Source of the DNA: Granulicella sp.
GTDB taxonomy: Bacteria; Acidobacteriota; Terriglobia; Terriglobales; Acidobacteriaceae
Assembly: GCA_027365345.1 (NCBI GenBank)
Contig: DAHXNO010000066.1
Span: 1-64,000, forward strand
Reading direction: 5' to 3'
Length of the DNA stretch: 64,000 nucleotides
Positions 54,186-63,218 of the stretch are shown one piece after another. Made by a program: the position numbers and the translations under genes. The notes under the pieces were generated by a model that was not told the DNA's origin, did not search any database, and saw only the letters and a program-made list of their open reading frames with translations. The stretch's first letter is position 1. Each line of letters begins with the position of its first letter.

Positions 54186-55535
54186 TTACCTGGATGGGAG
54201 CAGTCCCTCCCGCGGGGAGCCCTTGCGTCCGCTGCGCAAGCGCAGCAAGCGGTTCATTGACCCGCCCTGGACGACGATGGAGAACACGACGACGATGTAG
54301 GCCGTGGGCAGAATCCAGCGGTCGGCCGCCGTAGGGGGTACCGCGAAGGCCAGGGCAAGGCCCAGGCCGCCGCGCAGGCCTCCCCAGCTCAGCACGGCAA
54401 TGGAACTCCCATGGAGCCCATCAGCAGGCCGGGCAGCGCCCGCCGTCCGTACCGGTCCCGGAGCGCTCAGCAGGCCAAGCGTCCGGACAATCCCCACCAT
54501 GGAGGCAACCACGCCTACCCGAACGGCGAGCACCACCAGGATGGCTACCGTCCCCAGCATCAGATCGCCACGGCCAAAGGGGATGGAGAGCACCTCCAGA
54601 CCGAGCAGGACGAAGAGCAGCGCGTTCTGGATCTCGTCGACCATCTCCCAGAAGCGGTCCATGCTCTCGTGATCCATCCCTTCAGAGCCGCTGGAGAGCG
54701 GTGAGCCGTGGTTCCGATGGCTCCGAAGGAACTGGCGCAGACTGATGCCGGCAGTCACGGCTTCCAGCGGCGCGGAGAGATGGAGCGCCTCGGCGAGCGC
54801 GTAGCCGCCCAAGGCCAGGGCGAGCGTAATCAGTATCTCGACCTGGTAGGAAGGCGTTTTGCGCATCAGGCAAGCGGCCAGCCAGGCGCCGAGCAGGGCC
54901 AGCACGACTCCGCCGCCGACTTGCAGCAGGAAAACCCAGGCGATGTTCGCCGCGGTGGGCCAGGCTCCGCTGGAGGCGGAGAGAAGAGTGAGAAAGATCG
55001 CAGCGCCGATGCCATCATTAAAGAGCGACTCACCGGCTAGCTGCGCCTGCAGGTGAGGCGGCGCGCCGGCCCGTCCCAGCATCTCCAGCACGGCGATCGG
55101 GTCGGTGGGAGAGATCAGGGCGCCGAAGAACAGGCAGGCAAGCCACACAGGATGAAAACCAACCAGAGGAAGCACCAGCCACATCAGGCCGGCGACGGCG
55201 CCGGTAGAGAGGAGGGTGCCGGGAGCGGAGAGCAGAGCGATCAGCAGACGCTCCTGGAACAGAGACTCCAGGTCGAGAAGGAAGGCGCCGGCAAAGAGCA
55301 GCATGGGCAGCATCCCATGCAGGATCAGCGATCCGAAGTGGATCTGCTGCACCAGATGGATCGCCCAGGCGTGCAGACTGGGGGCGCGGGCGCCGATGGC
55401 CTGCAGCAGCAGGGAGAAAAAGATCGTGAGCAGAACGCTCCCAAGGGTGATCGGGACCTTGAGCCAACGGGAGCTGATCCAGCCCAACCCGGCCGCAATC
55501 ACCAGCAGAGCCCCAAGGATGTGCAGTGTGGTCAT
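54186..55535 (-). CDS. CPA1-family Na+(K+)/H+ antiporter
   Basis: 449 residues with about 12 hydrophobic helices from the N-terminus (HILGALLVIAAGLGWISS). The family's core motifs are present: ALISPTDPIAVLEML (helix 5-6 Asp), and AGESLFNDGIGAAIFL containing the Asn-Asp ion-binding pair. The N-terminal FAGAFLLDLESL is also typical of NhaP/CPA1. Basic Arg/Lys residues dominate the short C-terminus, so no regulatory TrkA-type domain is present. It would exchange monovalent cations for protons at the inner membrane. Transcribed away from infC. Confidence 0.9.
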   Translation of the reverse strand: MTTLHILGALLVIAAGLGWISSRWLKVPITLGSVLLTIFFSLLLQAIGARAPSLHAWAIHLVQQIHFGSLILHGMLPMLLFAGAFLLDLESLFQERLLIALLSAPGTLLSTGAVAGLMWLVLPLVGFHPVWLACLFFGALISPTDPIAVLEMLGRAGAPPHLQAQLAGESLFNDGIGAAIFLTLLSASSGAWPTAANIAWVFLLQVGGGVVLALLGAWLAACLMRKTPSYQVEILITLALALGGYALAEALHLSAPLEAVTAGISLRQFLRSHRNHGSPLSSGSEGMDHESMDRFWEMVDEIQNALLFVLLGLEVLSIPFGRGDLMLGTVAILVVLAVRVGVVASMVGIVRTLGLLSAPGPVRTAGAARPADGLHGSSIAVLSWGGLRGGLGLALAFAVPPTAADRWILPTAYIVVVFSIVVQGGSMNRLLRLRSGRKGSPREGLLPSR

Positions 55536-55875
55536 GGCGGGAAGTCCGGTAGTTCGAGTCTATCTGGATCCTGCTCCTGGGGCCGAATGAGGCTCTCGGA
55601 GAGCCTTTGGAGGGAGAGCGTCGAGCGAGAACGGGGCGCGAGAAGATGCCTATCGCCGCGCCGGAGTGGCCGGAGCGGCAAGGACGAGAGGCGTTTGGGA
55701 TCCGGCCAGGCGGACCCCTGACGCCGGATCCTTCTGCCATCCGGAGAGCAGAGTTCTTCGCGGCTTTGCATTCGCCAAGCCGTCGCGGAGGCGGTCTCTG
55801 TTGTAGACTATGGATTTAGCGAGTCTTCATGGCCATGGCAAGCCACTGCCTCTTTCCTGCGCCTGCCGGTGAGAT

Positions 55876-55903
55876 TTGGCTGTCGCGGGGCCAATGCTAT
55901 ACT
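55876..55903 (+). promoter_or_regulatory. Putative infC promoter
   Basis: TTGGCT (55876-55881), a 16-bp spacer and TATACT (55898-55903) form a sigma-70-like promoter about 95 bp before the infC start. It overlaps the only upstream in-frame start codons, which argues against those being used. The remainder of 55536-55998 contains no supported gene and separates the divergent antiporter and infC. Confidence 0.5.
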
Positions 55904-55998
55904 CGCCAGTGCTCCGTGATCTCCGCTGGACCGTAGCGGGAATCCAAACCATTTTCTTTGAACATGGCCGCAGAGCCTGCGCGCCGTGGAGGCCGAAG

Positions 55999-56592
55999 AT
56001 TCCACCATTCGATAAGCGTTCCGCAAAATCCCTTGTCCGCACCAATGAACGTATCCGCGCACGCGAAGTCCGCGTGATCGATGAGAACGGAGAACAACTG
56101 GGCGTTATGCCGCCGTTTGAGGCCCTGAAGATGGCCCGCGAGCGCAGCCTGGATCTGGTGGAGATCTCGCCCAACGCGGTCCCGCCTGTCTGCAAGATTC
56201 AGGACTACGGCAAGTACCTTTACGAGAAGGACAAGAGTGAGCGTGCGGCGCGCAAGAAGCAGAAGGTGATCACCATCAAGGAAGTCAAGTTTTCGGTCAC
56301 CGTGGACGAGCATGACTACCAGACCAAGAAAAACCAGGCAATCCGGTTTCTTGGCGAAGGCGACAAGGTGAAGGCGAGTCTGCGTTTCAAAGGCCGCCAG
56401 ATGGCGCACCGCGATCTGGGCTACAAGATCATCAATCGCCTGATTATGGACATTGGCGACGCCGGGACCGTGGAATTTATGCCGCGCATGGAGGGAACCA
56501 CCCTGCATGCCATTCTGGCTTCGACCAAGAAGGCAGACTCCCTGCCGGCAACGCCCAAACCCAAAGCCGTCCCTGAGGCGCCTAGCGCTTAG
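55999..56592 (+). CDS. infC: Translation initiation factor IF-3, AUU start
   Basis: 197 residues from an ATT codon at 55999, which has GGAGG at 55988-55992 and a 6-base spacer and gives IPPFDKRSAKSLVRTNERIR, a normal IF-3 opening. IF-3 genes are known for using AUU, which IF-3 itself discriminates against, giving autoregulation. Upstream in-frame starts add sequence unlike IF-3 and lie in the promoter. The N-domain (EVRVIDENGEQLGVMPPFEALKMA, DLVEISPNAVPPVCKIQDYGKYLYE) and C-domain (KEVKFSVTVDEHDYQTK, RFKGRQMAHRDLG) are complete, with a short Pro/Ala tail. No rpmI-rplT follows; the next gene is convergent. Confidence 0.95.
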   Translation: MPPFDKRSAKSLVRTNERIRAREVRVIDENGEQLGVMPPFEALKMARERSLDLVEISPNAVPPVCKIQDYGKYLYEKDKSERAARKKQKVITIKEVKFSVTVDEHDYQTKKNQAIRFLGEGDKVKASLRFKGRQMAHRDLGYKIINRLIMDIGDAGTVEFMPRMEGTTLHAILASTKKADSLPATPKPKAVPEAPSA

Positions 56593-56615
56593 GGCTTGGT
56601 GAATCCAAGCCGCGC

Positions 56616-58130
56616 CTAGCGCGACTCCAAGCCGCTCCCAGCGAAACCCGGCAGCGCATCCCGCTGACGGCTCGGCATCAAGCTGCCCCCATGGTCCTTC
56701 CATGCCGCCAGGGCAGCGAGGTGTCCGCACATGCCATGCACGGCGCCGCCGGGCGGCGTCGAGGAGCTGCACAGATAGATCCTGCTATTGCTGGTGCGGT
56801 AGAGGCTGGCGGTCGGGCGGAAGAAGAGTTGCCCCAGCGTCATCGCGCCGCCGCTGATGTCGCCGCCAATCAGGTTCGGATTCCACTCCTCCAGTCCCTT
56901 GGCGTTGCTCACCCGGCGGCCCAGCACGCACTCCGCAAAGCCGGGAGCGTACCGTGTGATCTGCTCTTCGATCGCCTGCGTGCGGTCCAGGTTGCAGCCT
57001 GTCGGTACGTGGCAGTAGGCCCAGGCCGTGTGCCGGCCGGCCGGGGCCCGAGCCGGATCAAACAGGCTGGGCTGCACCAGCAGGACAAAGGGCCGAGCGC
57101 CAGAAGGCCGACTCGGGGAACCGTAAAACGCCTCCTGCTCGGCGTGGGCGATCTCCGCCAAAGAGCCTCCCAGATGCACCGTAGCCGCGCGCGCACAGGC
57201 TGCGGCTCGCCACGGGATCGGCCGGCGAAGAGCGTAATCGATCTTGAAGATCCCCGGCCCGCGCTTAAACGACTGCAAGCGCTGCCGGTAGCCAACCGTC
57301 AGTTCCTGTCCGGCGATGCGTAGCAGCGCCTCCACGCTGGTGTCCAACAGGGTCACGTCGGCCCGCGGCAGGTCGCTGAGCCGGCCAACTTCGGAGTTCA
57401 GCACCACCCGGCCACCCAGAACGCCCAGCAGGCTGGCCATCGCGTGGCTCAGGGCCTGTGCGCCATAGATCCCCGGGATGGCGCTACCGGCCACCGGCCA
57501 GCCGCCGGCCTGCGCGGCTGCGGAGAGCACAATCCCCGTGGCCGCGCTGGCCACGCTGCTGAGGGGAAGTACGGAGTGTGCGGCGACGCCTGCAAACAAA
57601 GCCTTGGTGCGCTCGTCCTCAAAGAGTGCGCCGGCCAGCAACTGTGCGGGTAACAGCCCCGGCGCTCCAAACGCCGCCATCACCCAGGGATGGCTGGGCA
57701 GCCGGAGCAGCGGCTGGGTGACGTCCTCCACCAGCCATGGCCAATTGCGTACGGCAGAAGAAAAAAGCCGACGCCAGGCCCGGCCATCCCGGGCGCTGAG
57801 TTGAGCGGCGGTGGCCTCCAGCGTGTGCTCCAGCGTCAGGGCAGAGCCGTCGTCAAAGGGATGCGCCAGCGGAGCGGAGGGATGGATCCAGCGCAGGCCA
57901 TGGCCGGCCAGCGGCAGGCTACGGTAGAAAGGGCTGCTGACGCCCAGCGGAAAAACGGAGGCGCCCAGATCGTGGTGAAAGCCCGGCAGGGTGACTTCAG
58001 CATTGGAGCAGGCTCCGCCCAGGGCAGCGTTGCGCTCATACACCGTAACCGCAACGCCTCGCTGGGCCAGCGTGACGGCTGCCGCAAGACCATTGGGACC
58101 GGAGCCGATGATGTTGGCTGTGCGCAGCAT
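56616..58130 (-). CDS. FAD-dependent phytoene-desaturase-like oxidoreductase
   Basis: 504 residues. The N-terminal dinucleotide-binding motif is IIGSGPNGLAAAVTLAQRG (about 7-25) with the following ERNAALGGACSN, as in the CrtI/amine-oxidase and PYROXD2-like (COG1233) group. The C-terminus carries the second FAD contact (LYLCSSSTPPGGAVHGMCGHLAA). Sequence between these resembles uncharacterised acidobacterial and proteobacterial 'NAD(P)/FAD-dependent oxidoreductases' more than true carotenoid desaturases; no other carotenoid genes are near. Substrate unknown. Its 3' end is 24 bp from infC's stop, a convergent pair with no room for long UTRs. Confidence 0.87.
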   Translation of the reverse strand: MLRTANIIGSGPNGLAAAVTLAQRGVAVTVYERNAALGGACSNAEVTLPGFHHDLGASVFPLGVSSPFYRSLPLAGHGLRWIHPSAPLAHPFDDGSALTLEHTLEATAAQLSARDGRAWRRLFSSAVRNWPWLVEDVTQPLLRLPSHPWVMAAFGAPGLLPAQLLAGALFEDERTKALFAGVAAHSVLPLSSVASAATGIVLSAAAQAGGWPVAGSAIPGIYGAQALSHAMASLLGVLGGRVVLNSEVGRLSDLPRADVTLLDTSVEALLRIAGQELTVGYRQRLQSFKRGPGIFKIDYALRRPIPWRAAACARAATVHLGGSLAEIAHAEQEAFYGSPSRPSGARPFVLLVQPSLFDPARAPAGRHTAWAYCHVPTGCNLDRTQAIEEQITRYAPGFAECVLGRRVSNAKGLEEWNPNLIGGDISGGAMTLGQLFFRPTASLYRTSNSRIYLCSSSTPPGGAVHGMCGHLAALAAWKDHGGSLMPSRQRDALPGFAGSGLESR

Positions 58131-58258
58131 GGGAAGAGGGGCGTCGCTGCCTGCAAGATCATGCTACTCCACCCATCCCCGCGGCAACGATCCCCAACTG
58201 GCGAAGGTGGTTCACGGACGCCGGCCAGGGAAAGATCTGTCTGGAGAAGGGGAAGCGC

Positions 58259-59572
58259 TTAGCGAATCACCGCAATCCTGGTCTGTCTTCCGCAGCGCAC
58301 GGTGAGTTCGCGCGGGCGGCTGGCGAGTTCGAAGAACTTCTCGAAGGTCTTCTCCCCGTCCAGAAAGACCCCAGCGGTCTGCACCTGGGTCTCCGCCGCG
58401 CGTCTGGACTCTTTGATCCCCAGGCGAACCAGCAGCCGGGCAACATCGACGAAGGCTGGATGATTCAGGTCCCGCTTCGCGCGGTCGAGGTCGAAACCGC
58501 CCATGACAGCGACCTCGGCCAGCGCAACGGCAATTCTCTCCACATTCTCTGCGACGCCCTTCTGCTGGAACTGCGTCGCCCAGTCTGCGGCTGCGCCGGC
58601 GGCTGCAGATGCGCCGTGGAAGTCCGCGGTAATCGCCTGGGCCAGATTCTTCTTGGCCTGCATGGGGTGCAGCTTCTCCGCAAGAACCTCCGCCCGCATC
58701 GCGTCGATGCGGGACTGCGGAAGGTCGGTGAGGAAGGTCCAGTAGCGCCACATCAGATCATCGGAGATGCTCATCAGCTTGCCGTACATCTCCGCGGCCG
58801 GCTCCTGGATGCCAATGGCGTTATTGAGCGACTTGGACATCTTCTGCAGTCCGTCCAGACCCTCCAGGATGGGCGTCATCAGGATGATCTGCGGCTTTTG
58901 TCCGGCGTCGCGCTGCAGGTCGCGGCCACGCATCAGGTTGAACTTCTGGTCGGTGCCGCCCAGCTCGACGTCGCACTCCAGCGCCACCGAGTCATAGCCC
59001 TGGGCCATCGGGTACAGAAGTTCGTGTACGTGGATCGGCTGCTCATCCTGAAAGCGTTTGTGAAAGTCCTCGCGCTCCAGCATCTGGGAGACAGTGAACC
59101 TGGCGGCCAGGCGGACCATGCCGGCGTAGCCCAGCTTGTCCAGCCACTCGGAGTTGTAGCGGACCTCAGTCTTATCCCGGTCCAGGATCTTGAAGACCTG
59201 ATCCTTGTAGGTTTCGGCGTTGCGATCGATCTCTTCGCGAGAGAGCGGCTTGCGGGTCTGGTTCTTGCCGGTGGGATCACCGATCAGGGCGGTGGAATCG
59301 CCGATCAGGAAGATCACCGTATGGCCAAGCTGCTGGAAGTGCTTCAGCTTGCGCATCAGCACCGTGTGCCCCAGGTGGAGATCGGGCGCCGTGGGGTCAA
59401 ATCCGGCCTTTATGCGCAGCGGGACGCCGCTGCGCCGGGACTCTTCCAGGCGGGCTGCAAGGGCCTCCGGAGCGGTGGAGGCCACCGGGGGAATGATCTC
59501 GGCAGCGCCCTTGGTGATCAGGTCAAGCTGTTCGGCGACCGGGGCAAAGTTGGCGTGGGATTCCGTTGGCAT
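58259..59572 (-). CDS. tyrS: Tyrosyl-tRNA synthetase
   Basis: 437 residues. Class-Ic catalytic core with HIGH motif HLGHT (about 66-70), [19 protein letters not shown]-equivalent [11 protein letters not shown], the [10 protein letters not shown] Tyr/ATP motif and KMSKS (about 246-250). A C-terminal S4-type RNA-binding domain (about 360-437) ends with [13 protein letters not shown]. It belongs to the TyrZ-like group by the [21 protein letters not shown] spelling. It charges tRNA-Tyr. Ribosome site weak; start set by the family's N-terminal length. It stands upstream of the FAD oxidoreductase gene on the same strand with 128 bp between. Confidence 0.95.
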   Translation of the reverse strand: MPTESHANFAPVAEQLDLITKGAAEIIPPVASTAPEALAARLEESRRSGVPLRIKAGFDPTAPDLHLGHTVLMRKLKHFQQLGHTVIFLIGDSTALIGDPTGKNQTRKPLSREEIDRNAETYKDQVFKILDRDKTEVRYNSEWLDKLGYAGMVRLAARFTVSQMLEREDFHKRFQDEQPIHVHELLYPMAQGYDSVALECDVELGGTDQKFNLMRGRDLQRDAGQKPQIILMTPILEGLDGLQKMSKSLNNAIGIQEPAAEMYGKLMSISDDLMWRYWTFLTDLPQSRIDAMRAEVLAEKLHPMQAKKNLAQAITADFHGASAAAGAAADWATQFQQKGVAENVERIAVALAEVAVMGGFDLDRAKRDLNHPAFVDVARLLVRLGIKESRRAAETQVQTAGVFLDGEKTFEKFFELASRPRELTVRCGRQTRIAVIR

Positions 59573-59769
59573 GGGTCAGTTTGAAGTATAGCCGCGCTGC
59601 CCGAACTTCCACTACGTCTGCGCGGCTGCGGCGGATGCGGCCCCAGCTCTGCGCGCAGCGCGGCAGCGGCCCCTCAAAACCGCCACGGGCCCGTGCGAGG
59701 GCCCGCACAGGGATCTGGCGCAGGGGCCTGCGCGTTGGAATCGCTCGGCAGACCTGCTACAACTTCCGC

Positions 59770-60579
59770 ATGACTCTCTCCACACAGCAGGATGGTCTCT
59801 CCCTCTCGTTGCACGGCAAAGTGGCTCTGGTCAGCGGCGGATCGCGGGGGATCGGCGCGGCGACGGTGCGCCTGTTGCGGCAGGCCGGGGCGCGGGTGGT
59901 CTTCAGCTATCGCCAGGCGCAGCCCCAGGCGGAGGAACTGGCGCAGGCCTGCGGGGGCGAGAGCTGCTGCCGCGCGCTGCGCCAGGAGTTGACCTGCGTC
60001 GAAGATGGACAGGCCCTGGCAGCCGCGGCGGCTAAAGTCTTTGGCCGGCTGGACTGCCTGATCGTCAACCACGGCATCTGGCCTCCGCACGACCAGCCCT
60101 TGGCCACCATGCCCGCGCGGCAGTGGCGCACCACGCTCGGGGTGAATCTGGAGAGCGTCTTTGGTCTGGTGCAGGCCGGGGTAGCGCAGATGCTCAACCA
60201 GCCCGGCCCGCCGGAGGGCGCGCGCGGGCATCTGGTGCTCATCGCCTCTACCGCGGCCCAGCGGGGAGAGGCGTTGCATGCCGACTACGCGGCCAGCAAG
60301 GGAGCGCTTATCTCACTCACCAAAAGTCTCTCCAGCGAACTGGCCCCGCAGGGGATTCTCTGCAACTGCGTGGCTCCGGGATGGGTGCGCACGGAGATGT
60401 CGGAGGCCACGCTCGGCGACCCGCGGGCTGCCGAGCGCGCGCTGCGCCTCATTCCGCTGGGCAGAGCCGCAACGCCGGAGGAGATCGCAGGGCCGGTGGT
60501 CTTTCTCTGTACCCGCTATGCGGGTTTTGTCTCCGGAGAGGTCTTCAACGTCAATGGAGGCGCGGTACTGGCCGGGTGA
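59770..60579 (+). CDS. SDR-family oxidoreductase (FabG-like)
   Basis: 269 residues from the ATG at 59770. Classical short-chain dehydrogenase: NAD(P)-binding VALVSGGSRGIGAATVRLL (TGxxxGxG equivalent), NHG instead of NNAG at the adenine motif (LIVNHGIWPP), Ser in LIASTAAQRG, catalytic YAASKGAL (Tyr-x-x-x-Lys) and the closing RTEMSEATL and FNVNGGAVL. It could reduce a 3-oxoacyl or sugar/alcohol substrate; the substrate cannot be read. An in-frame ATG at 59566 would add an unconserved 68-residue extension overlapping the tyrS start, so it was not used. No operon partner. Confidence 0.9.
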   Translation: MTLSTQQDGLSLSLHGKVALVSGGSRGIGAATVRLLRQAGARVVFSYRQAQPQAEELAQACGGESCCRALRQELTCVEDGQALAAAAAKVFGRLDCLIVNHGIWPPHDQPLATMPARQWRTTLGVNLESVFGLVQAGVAQMLNQPGPPEGARGHLVLIASTAAQRGEALHADYAASKGALISLTKSLSSELAPQGILCNCVAPGWVRTEMSEATLGDPRAAERALRLIPLGRAATPEEIAGPVVFLCTRYAGFVSGEVFNVNGGAVLAG

Positions 60580-61067
60580 GCCCGCCATGCGCAAGGAACG
60601 CGCCCCCCCAGAGCCCTCGCCCGGCGGCCCGGGACCAGAGGTCCTGGGAAACCGGCCGAAGCATCGGGCGTCTTTCCTGTTGCCGGATACCCCGGAGAAG
60701 GCCTGTGGCGGAGCCTCAGCCGGCAATCCTGCCGGGGAATCCCGCACGTTTGAGAGAAGCCGATCCACGTCGAGGCCGAGCGTGGCGCCGAAAGGAAAAT
60801 AACCCAAACGGGGCCAGCCTTACCAGCCCAGGATCACTCCGAACACCCAAGGATGACCTTCTCGCTGTCCGGAACCAACCTGCTCCTCCAGGCGAAGGGA
60901 AGAAGCAGGTTGTCTTCCGGAGACATCCCAAAACGCGGCACGTGATCTGATGCAACCAGATAGCAGCCGGGGGCGAACGGGTACTATGGCGGAAAGGCGG
61001 AGCGAAAAGGCCCATTCGCAGGGAGGACGTCGGCAGCTATGGCCGAGGCTCCGCTACACTGGCGCAT
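60580..61067. other. Intergenic, no supported feature
   Basis: About 490 bp between the SDR gene and the MFS gene, both on the plus strand. No recognisable coding sequence, repeat or operator. Confidence 0.5.
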
Positions 61068-62393
61068 ATGTCCGCCGAAGCTCCTCTCCCTGGACCCCCC
61101 GCTCCGGAGCCCGATCGCCCAGAGCCCTATCGCTGGTCCATAGGTCTGTTGCTCGGCCTCGGCGTGCTCGTCAATTACTTCGACCGTGTCAACCTGGCCG
61201 TCTCGCACGATGCGCTGGTGAAGAGCTTTCACGTCACCCCAGTGGTCTTCGGACAGCTCTCCGCGGCGTACTCCTGGACCTACGCGGCGTGCCAGTTACC
61301 CACCGGCATGCTGCTGGACAGCTTCGGCGTTCGCAAGGTCTCCTTGTTATCCATCTTTATCTGGGGCGCTGCCTCGATGGCTGCCGCATTTGCGCCCAGC
61401 GTCTTGTTGTTCTTCGCTGCCCGGCTCTTGCTGGGCATTGGGGAGGCGCCCACGTTCCCAGCCAGCGCCAAGGCTGTGGGAGCATGGTTTCCAGCCCATG
61501 AACGCTCCTTTGCCACCGCCATCTTTGACAGCACAGCCAAGCTGGCCAACGCCGTTGGCGTGCCTTTGCTCGGGCTGCTCTTGCTGCAGATCGGATGGCG
61601 CTGGTCGTTCGGATTTACAGCCCTCCTCTCGTTTGCTTACCTCATCTTGTTTGCGGCTGGATATCGCGAGCCGCATCGCTTCTCGTTACGCAACTTCATG
61701 CCTTGTGACAGCGGAGGGAGCGACTTGGAAGCAGTTGCGGCGCCTACGATTCCTCTGCGCCGCCTGCTATGCGAGCGCAAGGTGCTGGGAGCGGCGATTG
61801 GCTCCGGCGCCTACAACTATGTGTTCTATCTTCTGCTCACGTGGCTGCCTACCTACCTGGATCAGACCCAGCACATCACACTCCGTCAATCGTTTTTGTT
61901 CACCGGAGTACCCTGGCTGGTGGCGGCAGCTTGTGGGCTGCTGATCGGCGGCCTATTGGTCGACTGGCTGATCCAGCGCGGCCTGGACGCCAGCACCGTA
62001 CGGCGCACAGTCTTGATCACCGGAACCTGTTGCGGCCTCGGCATCGCCGGAGCAGCCTTTGCGCACAGCGTTACCTCCGCGTTGATAGCCATCACCATCT
62101 CCATCGGCGGGCTCTCCGCGGCGTCGCCGGTGCTATGGAGCCTGCCGTCGCTACTGGCGCCCAACTCAAGCAGCGGCTCCGTCGGGGGCATCATGAACTT
62201 CTCAAACCAGATTTCGGCTATCGCCGCGCCGATCCTCACCGGTCTGGTGGTGGAGTGGACCCACAGCTACGTGTACGCCTTCGTGATTCCCGCCGCATAC
62301 ATTCTGGTGGGCATCGTGGCCTACCTGACGCTGCTGCGGCGCATTGAAGTGATTGACGTGCGCGGAGCGCTCGCCGGAGTGTCGATTCCATAG
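61068..62393 (+). CDS. MFS transporter, ACS (anion:cation symporter) family
   Basis: 441 residues with 12 hydrophobic helices. The N-terminal half has the family's NYFDRVNLAVSHDAL (helix 1), YSWTYAACQLPTGMLLDSFGVRKV (motif A loop) and GIGEAPTFPASAKAVGAWFP, typical of hexuronate/galactonate/glucarate carriers (ExuT, GarP, DgoT). Such proteins import sugar acids with protons. It lies convergent to an SDR/zinc-ADH pair that looks like an idonate/gluconate oxidation module, which fits a sugar-acid substrate, though the exact ligand is not determinable. Confidence 0.9.
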   Translation: MSAEAPLPGPPAPEPDRPEPYRWSIGLLLGLGVLVNYFDRVNLAVSHDALVKSFHVTPVVFGQLSAAYSWTYAACQLPTGMLLDSFGVRKVSLLSIFIWGAASMAAAFAPSVLLFFAARLLLGIGEAPTFPASAKAVGAWFPAHERSFATAIFDSTAKLANAVGVPLLGLLLLQIGWRWSFGFTALLSFAYLILFAAGYREPHRFSLRNFMPCDSGGSDLEAVAAPTIPLRRLLCERKVLGAAIGSGAYNYVFYLLLTWLPTYLDQTQHITLRQSFLFTGVPWLVAAACGLLIGGLLVDWLIQRGLDASTVRRTVLITGTCCGLGIAGAAFAHSVTSALIAITISIGGLSAASPVLWSLPSLLAPNSSSGSVGGIMNFSNQISAIAAPILTGLVVEWTHSYVYAFVIPAAYILVGIVAYLTLLRRIEVIDVRGALAGVSIP

Positions 62394-62429
62394 CCCTGCA
62401 GGGTGCGTTGCACCCGGACGCGCCTCTCT

Positions 62430-63218
62430 CTACTTGCTGACAAGCGCGCGCGTATGGCCTACCGTGATGCCGCCATCCACCAGCAGCGTCTGTCCCGTCA
62501 CATAGCGGGAGGCTTCGCCGGCAAGAAAGACGACCGCCCCATCCAGATCGTCGGGGCGTCCCGGACGGTTCAATGGTATGCGCTCCTTCAGGTACTCCAC
62601 CCATTCCTCGTTCTCGTACATCACCTTGTTTTGCTCGGTCCTGAACCATCCCGGAGCGAGCGCATTCACGGTAATGCCATATTTGCCCCAATCGTCCGCC
62701 AGGCTCATCGTAAGCTGGCGAATGCCGCCGCGGCTGGCTCCATAGGGCGCCAAACCCGCATACCCAAAGACACTGGTGACAGAGCCGATATGGATGATGC
62801 GGCCGTAGCCACGCCGCATCATGCCGCGCGCTACGGCCTGCGCCACAAAGAAAGCCCCTCGCAGGTTGGTATCCAGGATGGTGTTCCAGTCCTCCCACGT
62901 CACGTCCAGCGCGGGCTTGCGGATATTGCAACCGGCGTTGTTCACCAGGATATCCACCTTGCCGTAGGCCGCCTCTGCCGCCACGCCAAACGCCGTGATG
63001 CTGTCGCGCTGGCGCACATCCAGCGCCAGCGCCTTCGCCTCGATCCCCAGGTTCCCTAGCTCCTCCAGAAACGGGTCGCAATCGCCCACTCTGCGGCTGG
63101 TGATCACCAACTTTGCGCCGGCGCGGCCAAGCGCGCGGGAAAAGTACTGCCCCAGGCCGCGCGATGCTCCTGTGACTACGGCCACTTGCCCGGTAAGATC
63201 AAAAAAGTTGTGGCTCAC
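62430..63218 (-). CDS. SDR oxidoreductase, gluconate-5-dehydrogenase-like
   Basis: 262 residues from the GTG at 63218, which overlaps the TGA of the upstream dehydrogenase gene (GTGA), a translational-coupling arrangement. It opens FFDLTGQVAVVTGASRGLG, close to IdnO-type gluconate 5-dehydrogenases, then shows NNAG (LVNNAGCNIRKPA), the catalytic Ser (IHIGSVTSVFG) and Tyr-Lys pair altered to YGASRGG (Tyr-x-x-x-Arg), and the tail QTLLVDGGITVGHT. The Lys-to-Arg change in Y-x-x-x-K is unusual and may impair activity or reflect a variant. It is a cytosolic NAD(P)-dependent enzyme, likely interconverting a keto-sugar acid. Confidence 0.88.
   Translation of the reverse strand: MSHNFFDLTGQVAVVTGASRGLGQYFSRALGRAGAKLVITSRRVGDCDPFLEELGNLGIEAKALALDVRQRDSITAFGVAAEAAYGKVDILVNNAGCNIRKPALDVTWEDWNTILDTNLRGAFFVAQAVARGMMRRGYGRIIHIGSVTSVFGYAGLAPYGASRGGIRQLTMSLADDWGKYGITVNALAPGWFRTEQNKVMYENEEWVEYLKERIPLNRPGRPDDLDGAVVFLAGEASRYVTGQTLLVDGGITVGHTRALVSK

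Noticed and set aside
55550-55562. gttcgagtc resembling a tRNA T-loop
   Set aside because: No matching acceptor stem or anticodon arm could be folded around it; it is intergenic by the antiporter start.
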